From positions 1-46,269 of the forward strand of contig MWCA01000043.1 in NCBI GenBank assembly GCA_002069785.1: a stretch of DNA of 46,269 bases, read 5' to 3'. The stretch is from Lentisphaerae bacterium ADurb.Bin242. Lineage in GTDB: Bacteria; Verrucomicrobiota; Lentisphaeria; Victivallales; UBA1829. The notes under the pieces were generated by a model. It was given only the letters and a program-made list of their open reading frames with translations. It had not been told where the DNA came from and made no database searches. Positions 1 through 10,200 of the stretch are shown one piece after another; within the stretch, counting starts at the first letter, position 1; every line of letters starts with the position of its first letter. Both the position numbers and the translations under genes were made by a program.

Positions 1-2526
1 CTCGCTTTTGGCGATGTTGGCGGCTTCCGCCCGCCGTGCCATCTGGGTCGCCCGTTCCTCCGACTGCTTGAGGGACCGGTTGATTTCCAGCAATTCCAGT
101 TCCCTCTTCTTCCGTTCCGTGATGTCCCGCGCCGAGGCATAGATCAGCTTGCCGTTCGAGGTGCTCCGCCATTCCAGCCAGCGGTAGGAACCGTCCTTGT
201 GACGGTAGCGGTTGACAAACCCGGCGATCATGGTGTTTTCCGGGCTGAGTTTGTCAATGATTTCCATGGTGGGCTTGCGGTCGTCCGGGTGGATGAATTT
301 GATGGCCTTGCTTCCGAGGAGTTCGTCTATCTCATAGCCGAGTTCCTCTTTCCACTGCGGATTGAGCCTCAGAAAACGGCCCTGCATGTCGGTGATGCTG
401 AAGAGGTCGATGCTGGTGTTGAAGTAGCGGGTGAGCTCCTCCTCCATTTTCACTTTGTCCGAGACGTCCGTAAAAATGGTGGCAAAGCACGTTCCTTCCG
501 TTTTGAATGCGCATACGTCATAGCTTCTGTCCAGTGCCCGGGAGCGCCTCCGGTACACGTATCCGGAACCGGTCTTGATGACTTTGTCATACAGTTCGAT
601 CCAATAGGTTTCCGTTTCGGGCAGGACCTCCAGAACTGTCCGGCCGATGATCTTTTCCGCTTTCAGGCCGGTCAGCCGTTCAAAGGCGGGATTGACTTCA
701 ATGAACCGGTAATCGTATGCTTTTCCGTTCGGGTCATAGAGCATTTCATGAAGGGCGAATCCGCCCATCATGTTTTCAAACAGCAGACGGTATTTCTGCT
801 CGCTTCTGCTCAACTCGGAAGTCCGTTCGCTCACCAGCTTTTCCAGTTCCGACCGCCGCCGCAGGACCAGAAAAGAGATGATCGTGACCGTCGCCGTGAG
901 GCACAAACCCGCCAGGAAAGGGAACCACCATCCGCTGACGGAATACGTGCGCAGGAACGTCCGGGTCGGCCGGATCGTGACCAGAAAGACTTTCCCGAAG
1001 AAAAACAGGGGACGCACGATCGCATCCGGCGCGGCGCCGTTGTTGTCCATTCCGAAGGACGCCAGAATTTTGGCGGGGGCATCCGGATGGATGGAGGAAA
1101 GCGTTATCTGCTGCATGTCGTATTTCCGGTAGGAAAATCCCAGCAGGGTTTCCAGCGGGATGGCCGCGGCGGCGAACCCCCTCGGCTGGTCGGGAGAAGA
1201 CTCGTCGACGACGGGAGAAAAGATTACAATGCTTCTTTGTTTCCCTGTTTTGGGATCCTGAATCAGCGGAATGGCCTCGCTTGCGATCGGCAGCTTCGTG
1301 CGGATTGCGGTTTGAATGGCGTGCAGCAGCCTGGGTTCCGATCCCAGGTCGAATCCGCGGAAGTGGTTGCCTTCGAATTCCGGGACGTAATAAAGAATCG
1401 GATAATACGCAGGCCGTCCGGCGGCCGGAACCGGCTGCTCATTGTTTCCGAACTGCCAGATATGGAAACCGGGAAAACCTTCCTGCCGGATCCCGGCTTC
1501 AAAATGATTCCTGTCTTTTTCCGGAACGACCGGGACCCAGCTCCAGGTGTGAACCAGTGAATTTTTCATCAGATGCCGGGTGAAAACCTTGAATTCATTC
1601 GAGTTCAGTGTCCGGCCGTGCTGGAAAAACCGGGTCAGGCTTTCCAGTTCGGAGAACCGGATGTAGTTCAGTCCTCGGGCGATCAGGTCGATATTCCGGT
1701 TGGCCATGTCCGAGAAAATTTCATTCCGGGCCATGACCTTGTTCTCATACACGCGCCAGGCCGCAAAAGAGGAAAAAACCGTCCCGAATACGGCGATCAG
1801 CATGGGAGCGAGGGAATCCATCCAGCGCGGCGCGGCATTTCCGAGAGAGTAACGCCGTCCCATGAGTACCCCGTGAAGCAGAACGACGAGGATCAGGAAA
1901 AGCGTGACGGCGATGACCGGCGCCACCGCATAAAAAAGCCGGCTGTTCCAGGTGGAAGAGGCGACATCCGTCCTCAGCATGACGAGCGGTTTTCCGGTTA
2001 ACGAATCCCGGACGGGAACCAAGGCCGAACCCCAGATTCCCCATTCGTCTTTTTTGGGCCCTTCGACCCGCTCGGTCATGTTTTCCAGACTGCGGAGCAT
2101 GCCCGGAGTGATATCGTTGCAGGGATACCCGGGCGGCAGGCTGCGGGAAGAACCGATCGGTTCGGCATTGATGTAAAAGAAAACCGTTCCGTCCGGCTTT
2201 CGTCCCATAAGATAAATATCGCGGATATCTTTATTGGCCCGGAGAAGGGCGGTGAGCTGTTCCTTGAGCTGCCGGTATTTCGGTTCTTTCAGATCGGATT
2301 CCGTTCCGGTCAGCCTCTTGACGCTTTCCGGATTCAGCCCCGTCGCAATGAACCGTGTGCGGATCAGGAGGCTTTGGCGCATTTCCCGGTCGGTTTTCCG
2401 GAAAGTCCAGAGGGAATACATTATGCCGGCAGCCGCCAGGGCCATTGTCATGGTGATGGTGAACAGGAGCAAAAACAAAGGAATATTCCGCTGGATGAAC
2501 AAATAATTCAGGCAGAATTTCTTCAC
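1..2526 (-). CDS. CHASE/PAS membrane sensor kinase, 3' end beyond the window
   Basis: Reading the minus strand from GTG at 2526 gives 842 codons without a stop to the window edge, so the gene is partial. The GTG has a ribosome-binding site (AAAGGGA) just upstream, and an in-frame TGA a little further up rules out a longer start. Visible order: membrane segment about residues 10-30, a periplasmic region, a second membrane segment at about 197-222, a third at about 235-258, an extracytoplasmic CHASE-type sensor (about 258-525), a fourth at about 527-550, a short coiled linker, then two PAS/PAC domains (about 575-690 and 695-810). A coiled region rich in Glu and Ala follows at the edge. By family knowledge a HisKA/HATPase core, possibly with a receiver, should follow, but it is not in the window; a diguanylate cyclase output cannot be excluded. 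The ligand is unknown. Confidence 0.85.
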   Translation of the reverse strand, partial: MKKFCLNYLFIQRNIPLFLLLFTITMTMALAAAGIMYSLWTFRKTDREMRQSLLIRTRFIATGLNPESVKRLTGTESDLKEPKYRQLKEQLTALLRANKDIRDIYLMGRKPDGTVFFYINAEPIGSSRSLPPGYPCNDITPGMLRSLENMTERVEGPKKDEWGIWGSALVPVRDSLTGKPLVMLRTDVASSTWNSRLFYAVAPVIAVTLFLILVVLLHGVLMGRRYSLGNAAPRWMDSLAPMLIAVFGTVFSSFAAWRVYENKVMARNEIFSDMANRNIDLIARGLNYIRFSELESLTRFFQHGRTLNSNEFKVFTRHLMKNSLVHTWSWVPVVPEKDRNHFEAGIRQEGFPGFHIWQFGNNEQPVPAAGRPAYYPILYYVPEFEGNHFRGFDLGSEPRLLHAIQTAIRTKLPIASEAIPLIQDPKTGKQRSIVIFSPVVDESSPDQPRGFAAAAIPLETLLGFSYRKYDMQQITLSSIHPDAPAKILASFGMDNNGAAPDAIVRPLFFFGKVFLVTIRPTRTFLRTYSVSGWWFPFLAGLCLTATVTIISFLVLRRRSELEKLVSERTSELSRSEQKYRLLFENMMGGFALHEMLYDPNGKAYDYRFIEVNPAFERLTGLKAEKIIGRTVLEVLPETETYWIELYDKVIKTGSGYVYRRRSRALDRSYDVCAFKTEGTCFATIFTDVSDKVKMEEELTRYFNTSIDLFSITDMQGRFLRLNPQWKEELGYEIDELLGSKAIKFIHPDDRKPTMEIIDKLSPENTMIAGFVNRYRHKDGSYRWLEWRSTSNGKLIYASARDITERKKRELELLEINRSLKQSEERATQMARRAEAANIAKSE

Positions 2527-2667
2527 TGAATTTCCCTTTCTGAATAATGCATGGTTTCAAAACAGCCAGCCGCCCCCGGAGCAAAGCATAAAACCCCCAA
2601 CTTCCGTAAGCTTTTGTCGCTGCCGTGCTTACCGCTTTGTTTCAAAGGGATTGATCCTTATTTAAAT

Positions 2668-2696
2668 ATTATACAGCGCTGATGGAAGAAATACAA
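2668..2696 (-). promoter_or_regulatory. Promoter of the sensor kinase gene
   Basis: On the minus strand TTGTAT (2696-2691) and TATAAT (2673-2668) are separated by 17 bases. Transcription would begin near 2661, leaving a leader of about 135 bases before the GTG start. I see no recognisable riboswitch in that leader. The rest of the gap up to the TetR promoter (2697-2952) is AT-rich and holds no convincing gene. Confidence 0.6.
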
Positions 2697-2952
2697 ATGA
2701 AATTATAATATTTTACATTCCGAACCATAAGATTTTTTCTGTTCTCCGCACAAAAAGGTCTTTATTTTTTATGAAAAGCCGTTTCCCGGCAGAAACTTCA
2801 ATTCTTGAAAAAAGGCGTTAAACAGCTTTCGCGGGCATATCCGGCCGCTAAAAGCAATGAAATGACCCGGCGGCAGGCCGGGGAATTTCTCCGGCCCGGA
2901 AGGCGCCTTTGCCGTCCATGCAAAAAAAAGCGTTTTTTTTTTAAAGAAGGAT

Positions 2953-3000
2953 TTGACAAACGAAAAGAGAGGGGTATATTGTTAGTGAAAATTAACTAAC
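2953..3000 (+). promoter_or_regulatory. Promoter and palindromic operator of the tetR-ferredoxin-hcp operon
   Basis: TTGACA (2953-2958) and TATATT (2975-2980) are 16 bases apart. Immediately downstream lies the inverted repeat GTTAGT-N8-ACTAAC (2981-2986 and 2995-3000), covering the expected transcription start. Its position directly ahead of a TetR-family gene makes autorepression by that protein the simplest reading. The binding partner is inference; promoter and palindrome are seen directly. Confidence 0.75.
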
Positions 3001-3015
3001 ATCATGGGCCGGATT

Positions 3016-3654
3016 ATGAATTTAACGAAAAGACAGAAGGAAATCATCGACGCGGCTTTGCAGCTTACGGCGGATGGCGGCATCCAGAATCTGACGATCA
3101 AGCATGTGTCGGGCGCTCTCGGGATCACGGAACCGGCCCTCTACCGCCACTTCAAGAACAAGGCGGAGATCGTCAAGGTCATGATCGTCAATTTCGAAGA
3201 GCTGGCCGATGCGGCGATCACCGACCGGGAGGCGGACGGCCTGTGCGGGATCGAAACGTTCGTCAAGAGCCGCTTCACCCTGGTGGCCGGGAATCCGCCG
3301 CTGGCCAAGGTGATGTTTTCCGAGGAGCTGTTCATGGATGACGAGGAGTGTTCCGCCCTGCTGCTCGATATGATGCACCGGCACCGCGGCTCCCTGCGGA
3401 GGATGTTCCTGAACGCCCGGAAGGCGGGTGAGATCCGCGGGGATATCGAGGTGGATATGCTGTTCCGCCTGGTGCTCGGCCCGGTCCGGCTCCTGATCAA
3501 ACAATGGGGAATGTCGAAGCAGGCTTTCGATCTGGTCAAAGAAGGGAACCGGCTCTGGAATGCCCTCTGCAAAACCTTGAAAGAAAACAATCCGGTCTCA
3601 GGCTTTGAACAATCAACCTGGAAAGGAAACCGCCATGAAAAGAAAAGTGATTGA
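3016..3654 (+). CDS. TetR/AcrR-family transcriptional regulator
   Basis: A 212-aa protein with an N-terminal TetR helix-turn-helix: after the start it reads TKRQKEIIDAALQL, and the recognition helix region contains ITEPALYRHFKNK, a classic TetR signature. The C-terminal part is a variable ligand-binding and dimerisation region. ATG 3016 is chosen because the conserved domain begins right there; ATG 3004 is also in frame, and neither has a strong ribosome-binding site on this short leader. Its last 20 bases overlap the ferredoxin-like gene, so the two are translationally linked. The operator at 2981-3000 suggests autoregulation of the whole hcp operon, presumably in response to nitrosative or redox stress; the inducer is unknown. 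Confidence 0.88.
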   Translation: MNLTKRQKEIIDAALQLTADGGIQNLTIKHVSGALGITEPALYRHFKNKAEIVKVMIVNFEELADAAITDREADGLCGIETFVKSRFTLVAGNPPLAKVMFSEELFMDDEECSALLLDMMHRHRGSLRRMFLNARKAGEIRGDIEVDMLFRLVLGPVRLLIKQWGMSKQAFDLVKEGNRLWNALCKTLKENNPVSGFEQSTWKGNRHEKKSD

Positions 3655-4459
3655 AATCGATGAAGAACGGTGCAACGGCTGCGGACTGTGCATCCCGAAC
3701 TGTCCGGAGGGCGCGCTTCAGGTGATCGACGGCAAAGTCCGCCTGATCAGCGACTACTTCTGCGACGGTCTGGGCGCCTGTGTCGGGGAGTGTCCCCAGG
3801 GGGCGCTCCGCGTAGTGGAACGGGAAGCGGAACCCTACGATGAGAAGAAAGTCATGGAAAACATCGTCCGGCAGGGGGCCAACACGATCCGCGCCCACCT
3901 GAAGCATCTTCTGGATCATGGAGAAAAGAATCTCTACAACATTGCCGTGGAAGTCCTGAAGGAAAAAGGGATCGAGGTTCCGGGGACCGCCCCGGCGGCG
4001 AAACTCCCGTGCGGCTGTCCCGGGACGCTCGCAAGGATGCTGAAACAGAAGCAGCCGGCATCGCCCGTCCCGGCCGGACATACGCCGTCGGCGCTGCGGC
4101 AGTGGCCGGTTCAGCTTCATCTCCTGAATCCGGCGGCGCCCTGCTTCGACAATGCGGAACTGCTGATCTCTGCCGACTGCGTGGCGTATGCGCACGGTGA
4201 CTTCCATACGCATCTGCTGCCGGGAAAAATCCTGATCATCTTCTGTCCGAAGCTGGACCACAGTTTCGACGAATATGCCGGGAAGCTGGCGGATATCTTC
4301 ACAATGCACCATATCCGGTCCGTCACAGTGGCCCGGATGGAGGTCCCCTGCTGCGGAGGAACTCTTTCGATTGTCGAAAGGGCAATGGAGATGTCCGGAC
4401 GGAAGTACCCCGTTGAAGTAAAAATCATCGGTATCGATGGAAATATCACCCCAAACTAA
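3635..4459 (+). CDS. 4Fe-4S ferredoxin-domain protein next to hcp
   Basis: A 274-aa protein. The N-terminus carries a complete CxxCxxCxxxCP motif (Cys13, 16, 19, 23) and a second motif, [12 protein letters not shown] (Cys43, 49, 53), in which the second cysteine of the usual pattern is replaced by Leu, so the second cluster may be atypical. The C-terminal half contains [13 protein letters not shown] and a PCCGG motif, as in the ferredoxin-like proteins commonly encoded beside hybrid cluster protein genes in anaerobes. ATG 3635 is preferred over an upstream ATG at 3605 because it directly precedes the conserved domain and follows AAAGGAAA. Its likely job is electron delivery to, or maturation of, the downstream Hcp; that role is inferred from context. 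Confidence 0.8.
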   Translation: MKRKVIEIDEERCNGCGLCIPNCPEGALQVIDGKVRLISDYFCDGLGACVGECPQGALRVVEREAEPYDEKKVMENIVRQGANTIRAHLKHLLDHGEKNLYNIAVEVLKEKGIEVPGTAPAAKLPCGCPGTLARMLKQKQPASPVPAGHTPSALRQWPVQLHLLNPAAPCFDNAELLISADCVAYAHGDFHTHLLPGKILIIFCPKLDHSFDEYAGKLADIFTMHHIRSVTVARMEVPCCGGTLSIVERAMEMSGRKYPVEVKIIGIDGNITPN

Positions 4460-4476
4460 AAACAAGGAGACGAAAC

Positions 4477-6015
4477 ATGAGCATGTTCTGTTTTCAATGC
4501 CAGGAAACCTGCAAAAACACCGGCTGCACCCTGAATGGGATGTGCGGCAAGAAGGCCGACACGGCCAACCTTCAAGATGAACTGATCCAGACGCTGAAAA
4601 TGCTTGCCCTTGCCCGGAAGCATGACAAGGAACTGGGGTTGTTCACGGTCCAGTCCCTTTTCATGACCATCACCAATGCCAACTTCGACGACGAACGCAT
4701 CCGCGGACAGATCGCTCAGGCAAAGGAGATGCTCGGGAATGCGAATGTCCAGGCGCCGCTGGGCGTGCTCTCCTGCGAGAACGAAGACATCCGTTCCCTC
4801 CGCGAGCTGCTGATCTACGGCGTCAAGGGGATCGCCGCCTATGCCGACCACGCGGCCGTGCTGGGAAAAGAGGACGAAACCATTTATGAATTCGTCCTGA
4901 AAGCGCTGGCGGCGACCGCGGTCGATCTGAAAGCGGAAGACCTGACGGCTCTGGTGCTGGAATGCGGCCAGACCGCCGTGAAAACGATGGCGCTTCTGGA
5001 CGCGGCCAACACCGGCGCATACGGCCATCCGGAAGTCACCAAAGTGAAGACCGGCGCGGGAAGCCGTCCGGGAATTCTGATTTCCGGACACGATCTGCGC
5101 GATCTGAAAGATCTTCTGGAGCAGACGAAGGATGCCGGGATCGACGTCTACACCCACAGCGAGATGCTTCCCGCGCATTCCTATCCCGAATTCAAGAAAT
5201 ATTCGCACCTGTTCGGCAACTACGGCAACGCGTGGCACCGGCAGAATGTGGAATTCGCCTCTTTCAACGGACCGATCCTGATGACGACCAACTGCATCAC
5301 GCCGGTCCAGGAAAGCTATAAAAACCGGATCTTCACCACCGGCATGGCGGGATATCCCGGCGTTCCCCACATTGCGGACCGTCCGGCGGGCGGCGTGAAG
5401 GACTTCTCCGCCATCATCGCGCTGGCGAAGACCTGCCCGCCTCCGACGGAACTGGAAAAGGGGGAGATTACAGGCGGTTTTGCGCACAATCAGGTGCTGG
5501 CGCTGGCCGACAAGGTGATCGAGGCCGTACAGTCGGGCGCCGTCAAACGGTTCGTGGTGATGGCCGGATGCGACGGACGGCACAAGACCCGCGAGTATTT
5601 TACGCAGGTCGCGGAAGCGCTTCCGAAGGATACCATCATCCTGACCGCCGGCTGCGCGAAGTACCGGTACAACAAGCTGAACCTCGGCGATATCGGCGGA
5701 ATCCCGCGCGTGCTGGACGCCGGACAGTGCAACGACTCCTACAGTCTGGCGGTGATCGCGCTGAAGCTCAAGGAAGTGTTCGGGCTGAAGGACGTCAACC
5801 AGCTGCCGCTGTCGTTCGACATCGCCTGGTATGAACAGAAGGCGGTGGCGGTCCTGCTGGCTCTGCTGGCGCTCGGATTCAAAGGAATCCGTCTCGGACC
5901 GACGCTTCCCGCGTTCCTCTCGCCCGGAGTCGCCAAGGTCCTAGTCGAGAAGTTCGACATCAAGCCGGTCAGCGAAGCCGCGCCCGACGTCGCGGCGATG
6001 ATGGAAGGCCGCTGA
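4477..6015 (+). CDS. hcp: Hybrid cluster protein (hydroxylamine/NO reductase)
   Basis: A 512-aa protein beginning [17 protein letters not shown], the diagnostic N-terminal cluster motif (Cys5, 8, 17, 23). Further conserved blocks are visible: [31 protein letters not shown] and the paired [12 protein letters not shown] / [11 protein letters not shown] segments that contribute Cys ligands to the 4Fe-2S-2O hybrid cluster. Family members reduce NO or hydroxylamine and protect anaerobes against nitrosative stress in the cytoplasm. Start is ATG after AAGGAG. It lies 17 bases after the ferredoxin-like gene and is followed by an intrinsic terminator, so it ends a three-gene operon. Confidence 0.97.
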   Translation: MSMFCFQCQETCKNTGCTLNGMCGKKADTANLQDELIQTLKMLALARKHDKELGLFTVQSLFMTITNANFDDERIRGQIAQAKEMLGNANVQAPLGVLSCENEDIRSLRELLIYGVKGIAAYADHAAVLGKEDETIYEFVLKALAATAVDLKAEDLTALVLECGQTAVKTMALLDAANTGAYGHPEVTKVKTGAGSRPGILISGHDLRDLKDLLEQTKDAGIDVYTHSEMLPAHSYPEFKKYSHLFGNYGNAWHRQNVEFASFNGPILMTTNCITPVQESYKNRIFTTGMAGYPGVPHIADRPAGGVKDFSAIIALAKTCPPPTELEKGEITGGFAHNQVLALADKVIEAVQSGAVKRFVVMAGCDGRHKTREYFTQVAEALPKDTIILTAGCAKYRYNKLNLGDIGGIPRVLDAGQCNDSYSLAVIALKLKEVFGLKDVNQLPLSFDIAWYEQKAVAVLLALLALGFKGIRLGPTLPAFLSPGVAKVLVEKFDIKPVSEAAPDVAAMMEGR

Positions 6016-6023
6016 ACGAAAAA

Positions 6024-6058
6024 CGCCGCCGGGCAGCCATGAAACAGGCCCGGCGGCG
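6024..6058 (-). terminator. Intrinsic terminator for the minus-strand GntR operon
   Basis: A perfect 11-bp stem (6024-6034 with 6048-6058, CGCCGCCGGGC and its complement) with a 13-base loop. On the minus strand the stem is followed by GTTTTTCG; on the plus strand no T-run follows. It therefore fits as terminator for the convergent operon ending at 6228. Confidence 0.7.
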
Positions 6059-6112
6059 GTAAAATCCGCGGCGGTCCGACTGAAAAACGGACAGCCGAGG
6101 TTTCCGCAAGAC

Positions 6113-6145
6113 GCGGGGAGAAGGAATTCCCTCTCCCCGCTTTTT
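6113..6145 (+). terminator. Intrinsic terminator of the hcp operon
   Basis: A perfect 9-bp stem, GCGGGGAGA (6113-6121) with TCTCCCCGC (6132-6140), 10-base loop, followed directly by TTTTT (6141-6145). It lies about 100 bases after the hcp stop. Confidence 0.9.
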
Positions 6146-6227
6146 GATGAATCCGCCGGATTTCAATGCTTTTTGAGATCGGCTCCATGGTTGAAACGTA
6201 TTTGATTTTGCTTCATCCCATGCCTTC

Positions 6228-7256
6228 TCATCTTTCATTTCTCGGAGCAAACCTTTTCCGGAGGCCGTCGGCAAGGACAGTTTCCAGCATGAGATAGTGA
6301 GATTCCAGAAGTTGATCAAACGAAAGACCGCAATCCGTTGTCGATTCATAGGTCATGGCCAATGTTCCTGTAAGCATGACCGCTGCGGTGTTCAAATTCA
6401 ATGACTGGGAAGAACCTTTTGGAACCGATGCCGGAAAACCGGCATTCCGGAAAGCCGCCCAATTCAATTCGGAGAGTTCATTGCCGCGGCGTATATTTCC
6501 CGCATAATCAAATGTACCTGGACGGCACAATATGCTTTCATGTTCCTGTGAATGCAAGTTCAGAAACAAATCCGGCTGACATTTCTCCGCAAGCGCCAAT
6601 ATCGCTTTTGCCTCCCCGGTATACAACTTTCCGGGGGCGCAATCGTGCATGATGTTATATCCGTCCCTGTTCGGGTAGCCGCCGGGAAAAGAGACCTTGT
6701 CAAGCGGGAGAGGGAAAAATTCTTTCGACTTCGCCCAGCCGATCGTGCTTCCGTCCAGCCAGACACCTTGTGAAATTCTGTGGAATTCTTCCGGTGAAAC
6801 GCCTTTCATGTGGTCCGGAGAAAGTTTTCTGCCGTCCGGATTGCAGCATGGAATCAAGGTCAGGCGGTATCGGTTCAATAAATCAAGTAGAAACGGCCGT
6901 TCTTTTCCGCGCAGGTCTTTCCCTGTTTCAAGCAGTTGAAGCAGATTCAGAACCGCAGCCACCCCCTCCGGCTCTGCCCCGTGGACGCCGGCAATGATCA
7001 TGACGCCTTGAGGTTCATATCCGGAAGTTTTGAATGAATCGGGATTGCCGGAACCGGCTGCCGTCGGCCAGCGGACCTTCGGCGGAGGATATTCTTTCTC
7101 GTTATAATAGACGGCGGAAATCTCTTTGCTCCGGAGAATTGTTTCGACACGCCCCTTCTGAACGAGTTTCAGCTGCTCTTTGATCTCGGGAAGGCGCACT
7201 TTCCACCATTCCGGGCGTTTTTCCAGATGAATCTCATAGGGTTTGAAGCTTTTCAT
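6228..7256 (-). CDS. M14-family zinc carboxypeptidase
   Basis: A 342-aa protein with the M14 zinc site: HGAE (His92, Glu95), a distal His235 in NLHSQEH, the substrate-binding NPDGR block (Asn139-Arg143) and a candidate catalytic Glu304 in TYESTT. M14 enzymes remove C-terminal residues from peptides or deacylate/amidate amino acids. No signal peptide is evident, so a cytoplasmic role is likely. ATG 7256 is preceded by GAGGGAGA and lies 10 bases after the beta-helix gene stop, making it the last gene of the GntR operon. A peptidase in a polysaccharide-type locus could act on a peptide or amino-acid part of a glycoconjugate; this is inference. Confidence 0.8.
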   Translation of the reverse strand: MKSFKPYEIHLEKRPEWWKVRLPEIKEQLKLVQKGRVETILRSKEISAVYYNEKEYPPPKVRWPTAAGSGNPDSFKTSGYEPQGVMIIAGVHGAEPEGVAAVLNLLQLLETGKDLRGKERPFLLDLLNRYRLTLIPCCNPDGRKLSPDHMKGVSPEEFHRISQGVWLDGSTIGWAKSKEFFPLPLDKVSFPGGYPNRDGYNIMHDCAPGKLYTGEAKAILALAEKCQPDLFLNLHSQEHESILCRPGTFDYAGNIRRGNELSELNWAAFRNAGFPASVPKGSSQSLNLNTAAVMLTGTLAMTYESTTDCGLSFDQLLESHYLMLETVLADGLRKRFAPRNER

Positions 7257-7266
7257 TCATTCTCCC

Positions 7267-10200
7267 TCAGCGTCTTGAATCCCAAACGGAAGTGTCCTGC
7301 GGTTTGGAAGGAAAAGTCGTAAATTGTTCCCGGTCCAGTCCGATCTTTTTTCCTTTGCCGTCGAACAAGGGCGGAGACGCAAAGAAATCGGAAAAATCCC
7401 ATTGCCGGTAAAGGTGATGATTATTCGGGTTTCTTGCATTCTCATAGTTGTTGACATTGCGTTCAAACTCAATGCCTTTTTTCATGTCGTTTTTTCTTTC
7501 AGACGCATTTTTCCATTGAAGCATTTTGGGAAGCGCTTTGATGTTTGGATCAGCAAAAATGGAACCTTTGTTCCGGGCGATCAGATTATAATATTCATCC
7601 AATTTGATTTTCTCCCATTCATTGCCGGAATCAGCCCCATCATTCAGATGCTCGACAATATACCGCAAATCACGCGGGAAACGCATGAAGAATATATTGT
7701 TCTCCTCCGCCAGACTGTTCAAGTTTTCAATCCTGAGGGGCGCCTGATCTGTTTTTGAGCGGAGGTTATCCGTAACGATATTATTGGCGAAACGGATTGA
7801 CTGGTCGGGCTTTCCGTAGAAGATAACAGTCCAGATGGATGGCATTTTGAAAACATTGTTTTCTATAACGATTTCACTCGAATTCACAAATGCCGTACTG
7901 CTCATTCCTCCCACGCTTACAGAGTTGCGCATGGAAATCTTTCTGGAATTCCTGGCATGGAGCATTGACGGAGAATACCCGGGGGCTCTTCCATCATGGA
8001 AACAGCGGGAGATGGAAATGTCATTGCCGCCGAAAAGCAAAAAAATACCGGAAGAATTGGCCTTGCCGGTGCCATACATCTTGAAACGGAATCCATCAAA
8101 ATTCAAAAAGCCTTTTCCGAAAACAGCAAAAGCCCGATACATTTGCCGGCCTGTTCCATCCAGCCACACATATTCGCCGGGCGCGGCCTGGTAGGTGACC
8201 GGTTTATCCCGGGTGCCGCTGGTCGGAATCACAACCGTTTCGGAATATATGCCTTCATGAACAATGACCGTATCACCGGGAAGCGTCTTCATCGCGGCTT
8301 GCGATATTGTCAGAAACGGACTTGCGGCAGTCCCCTCGCTGCTGTCATTTCCATTTTTTGCAACATGATAGACACGGGACGGGCGATCCGCAAGCGGAGT
8401 TGAAAATGTCAGCACCGGGGACCTGATGCTGCGAGGATCTCTGATATTCAACCCTTCCGGCAAATAATGATTTCCGAGATGATAGCCCATCACGGGAGAG
8501 GCGACGACATAATATTGATATTCCATGCCGGGGGTCAAGCCCGTGACGGAAATGCTGCGAAAGGCACACTCTTCAGCCTGATCCGGAAATTGACTCCATT
8601 CCCCGGCATCTTTTGCTTTCAAACATAACAATGCCTTTTGCGGCATTCCGCGCATTGTGTATCCGATGCTTGCCGTTGTAGAACCGATTTGAATTGGAGC
8701 AAGATGATCAGGCATAGTATCCTCGGGCTCATACAGGAAAAAATAGGGTCCGAACGAGAGTCCGTCAAGCGATCTTCCCCGAAAAGCTTTTTCATTTTTC
8801 AGGGAAAAATCCCCGGACAGAGCATTTTTAAATTCCGGAATGATTTTCACTGCCCCCGCTTCTCCAGGGGGAATGGAAACGCCGTAAGCATTTCCGCAAG
8901 CGGTAAAGCCGCGCGGCAGTATTTCCTTTCCCATCAGAATATTGTGCGCGAAAACCCCGTCCGACTTTTCCGCCGCAATAAGTTTTTCAACACTTCGGTC
9001 AAAGGCGGAATGCCTGATGGCGAGTCCGGATGCAGAATCCGCTTTGAGCGCAATCTTCTGCATGGAAAAACCGCAGCGGTCAATGGTTATGTCTTTGCCA
9101 TTGCATAGGATGGCGCTGTTCTCCGATCCGACAAAGCTCAACCGGCATACGGTAACATTATCCGCGGCAATGTCCAAGCCGTTTTCAGCGCCCTGAATCA
9201 CTGCCGGCGCATTTTGTCCGCGTCCTGCGAGAACAACATTGTTTTTGTCTATTTTCATGCCGCCCGCATATTTTCCAGGCAGAAAATAGACCGTTGAATT
9301 TTCTCTGGCATTCTTTAATGTCCTCCAGGGCGTATCAATGGATCTGCCGTCGTGCTCATCCTTCCCGTTCGGGGAAATGAAAAATACATTGTCTCCGGAA
9401 AATCCTTTTTTGAGTGCCGCCCCCTTCTGCAGCCGTAAATCATAGTTATGGGGATCTGCAAAATCTCTGCCATGCGAGACCACTGAATCTTTATTCATTG
9501 CCAGGGATGTTTTACCGTTCTTTCCGCTTCTGTCATAATCATTGATCTTGAATACGCTGTATTCGGAATTCCGGCATGCGACAAGGTCCGGAGAATAAAT
9601 CCCGCTGAGTTTGCTTAAATCATCACACGGCTTGATCCAGATGGCGCCCCTGAGGTCGCCTATGCTGATGGAGTTTGAAAGGATGTTATTGATGTTCCTG
9701 CCATAAAAACGGATTCCGTAAGTCAGGGATCTGAACGACATGCAGTTGTCGATTACGGAGTCCTGCCCGGAACGGATGATAATATTTCCGGCGGAAACGT
9801 CATTCTCCGTTCCATTGCCGTAGGCGCTGCAATATTCGATTTTACTCCTGACGGTGTTCTCCATTGCAATGCCTCCGGCATTCATGAAGGCTGTGCAGCG
9901 TCTGATTCTGCAATTTACCGGATTCAGGATTGAGATTCCCCATGTGGATTGGTGAGCCCCCAAGTCCCTTTTGTTGAAACCGGAAAACACGAGTCCGTCG
10001 ATCTCTACATTCTCGACATGCTGCTCCTTGAGGGGAAGCGGTTCAATCCGGAATCCATGATTTCCAATAACGGAAATGGATATGACATGTTTGTCCGGGT
10101 CGCCGCCGTCATGAGTTGAAATGAAGAGCGTTTTGCTCTGTTCGTCATAATGATACGCCCCATACGATGCAATATCCGGACCCTGGAAATAGGACAAACG

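Noticed and set aside
199..1560. Long plus-strand open frame of 453 codons
   Set aside because: The minus strand reads as a continuous CHASE/PAS sensor kinase with clear domains; the plus frame is its shadow.
2805..2999. Small 64-codon plus-strand frame before tetR
   Set aside because: It has no ribosome-binding site, is strongly basic without family features, and covers the tetR promoter and operator.
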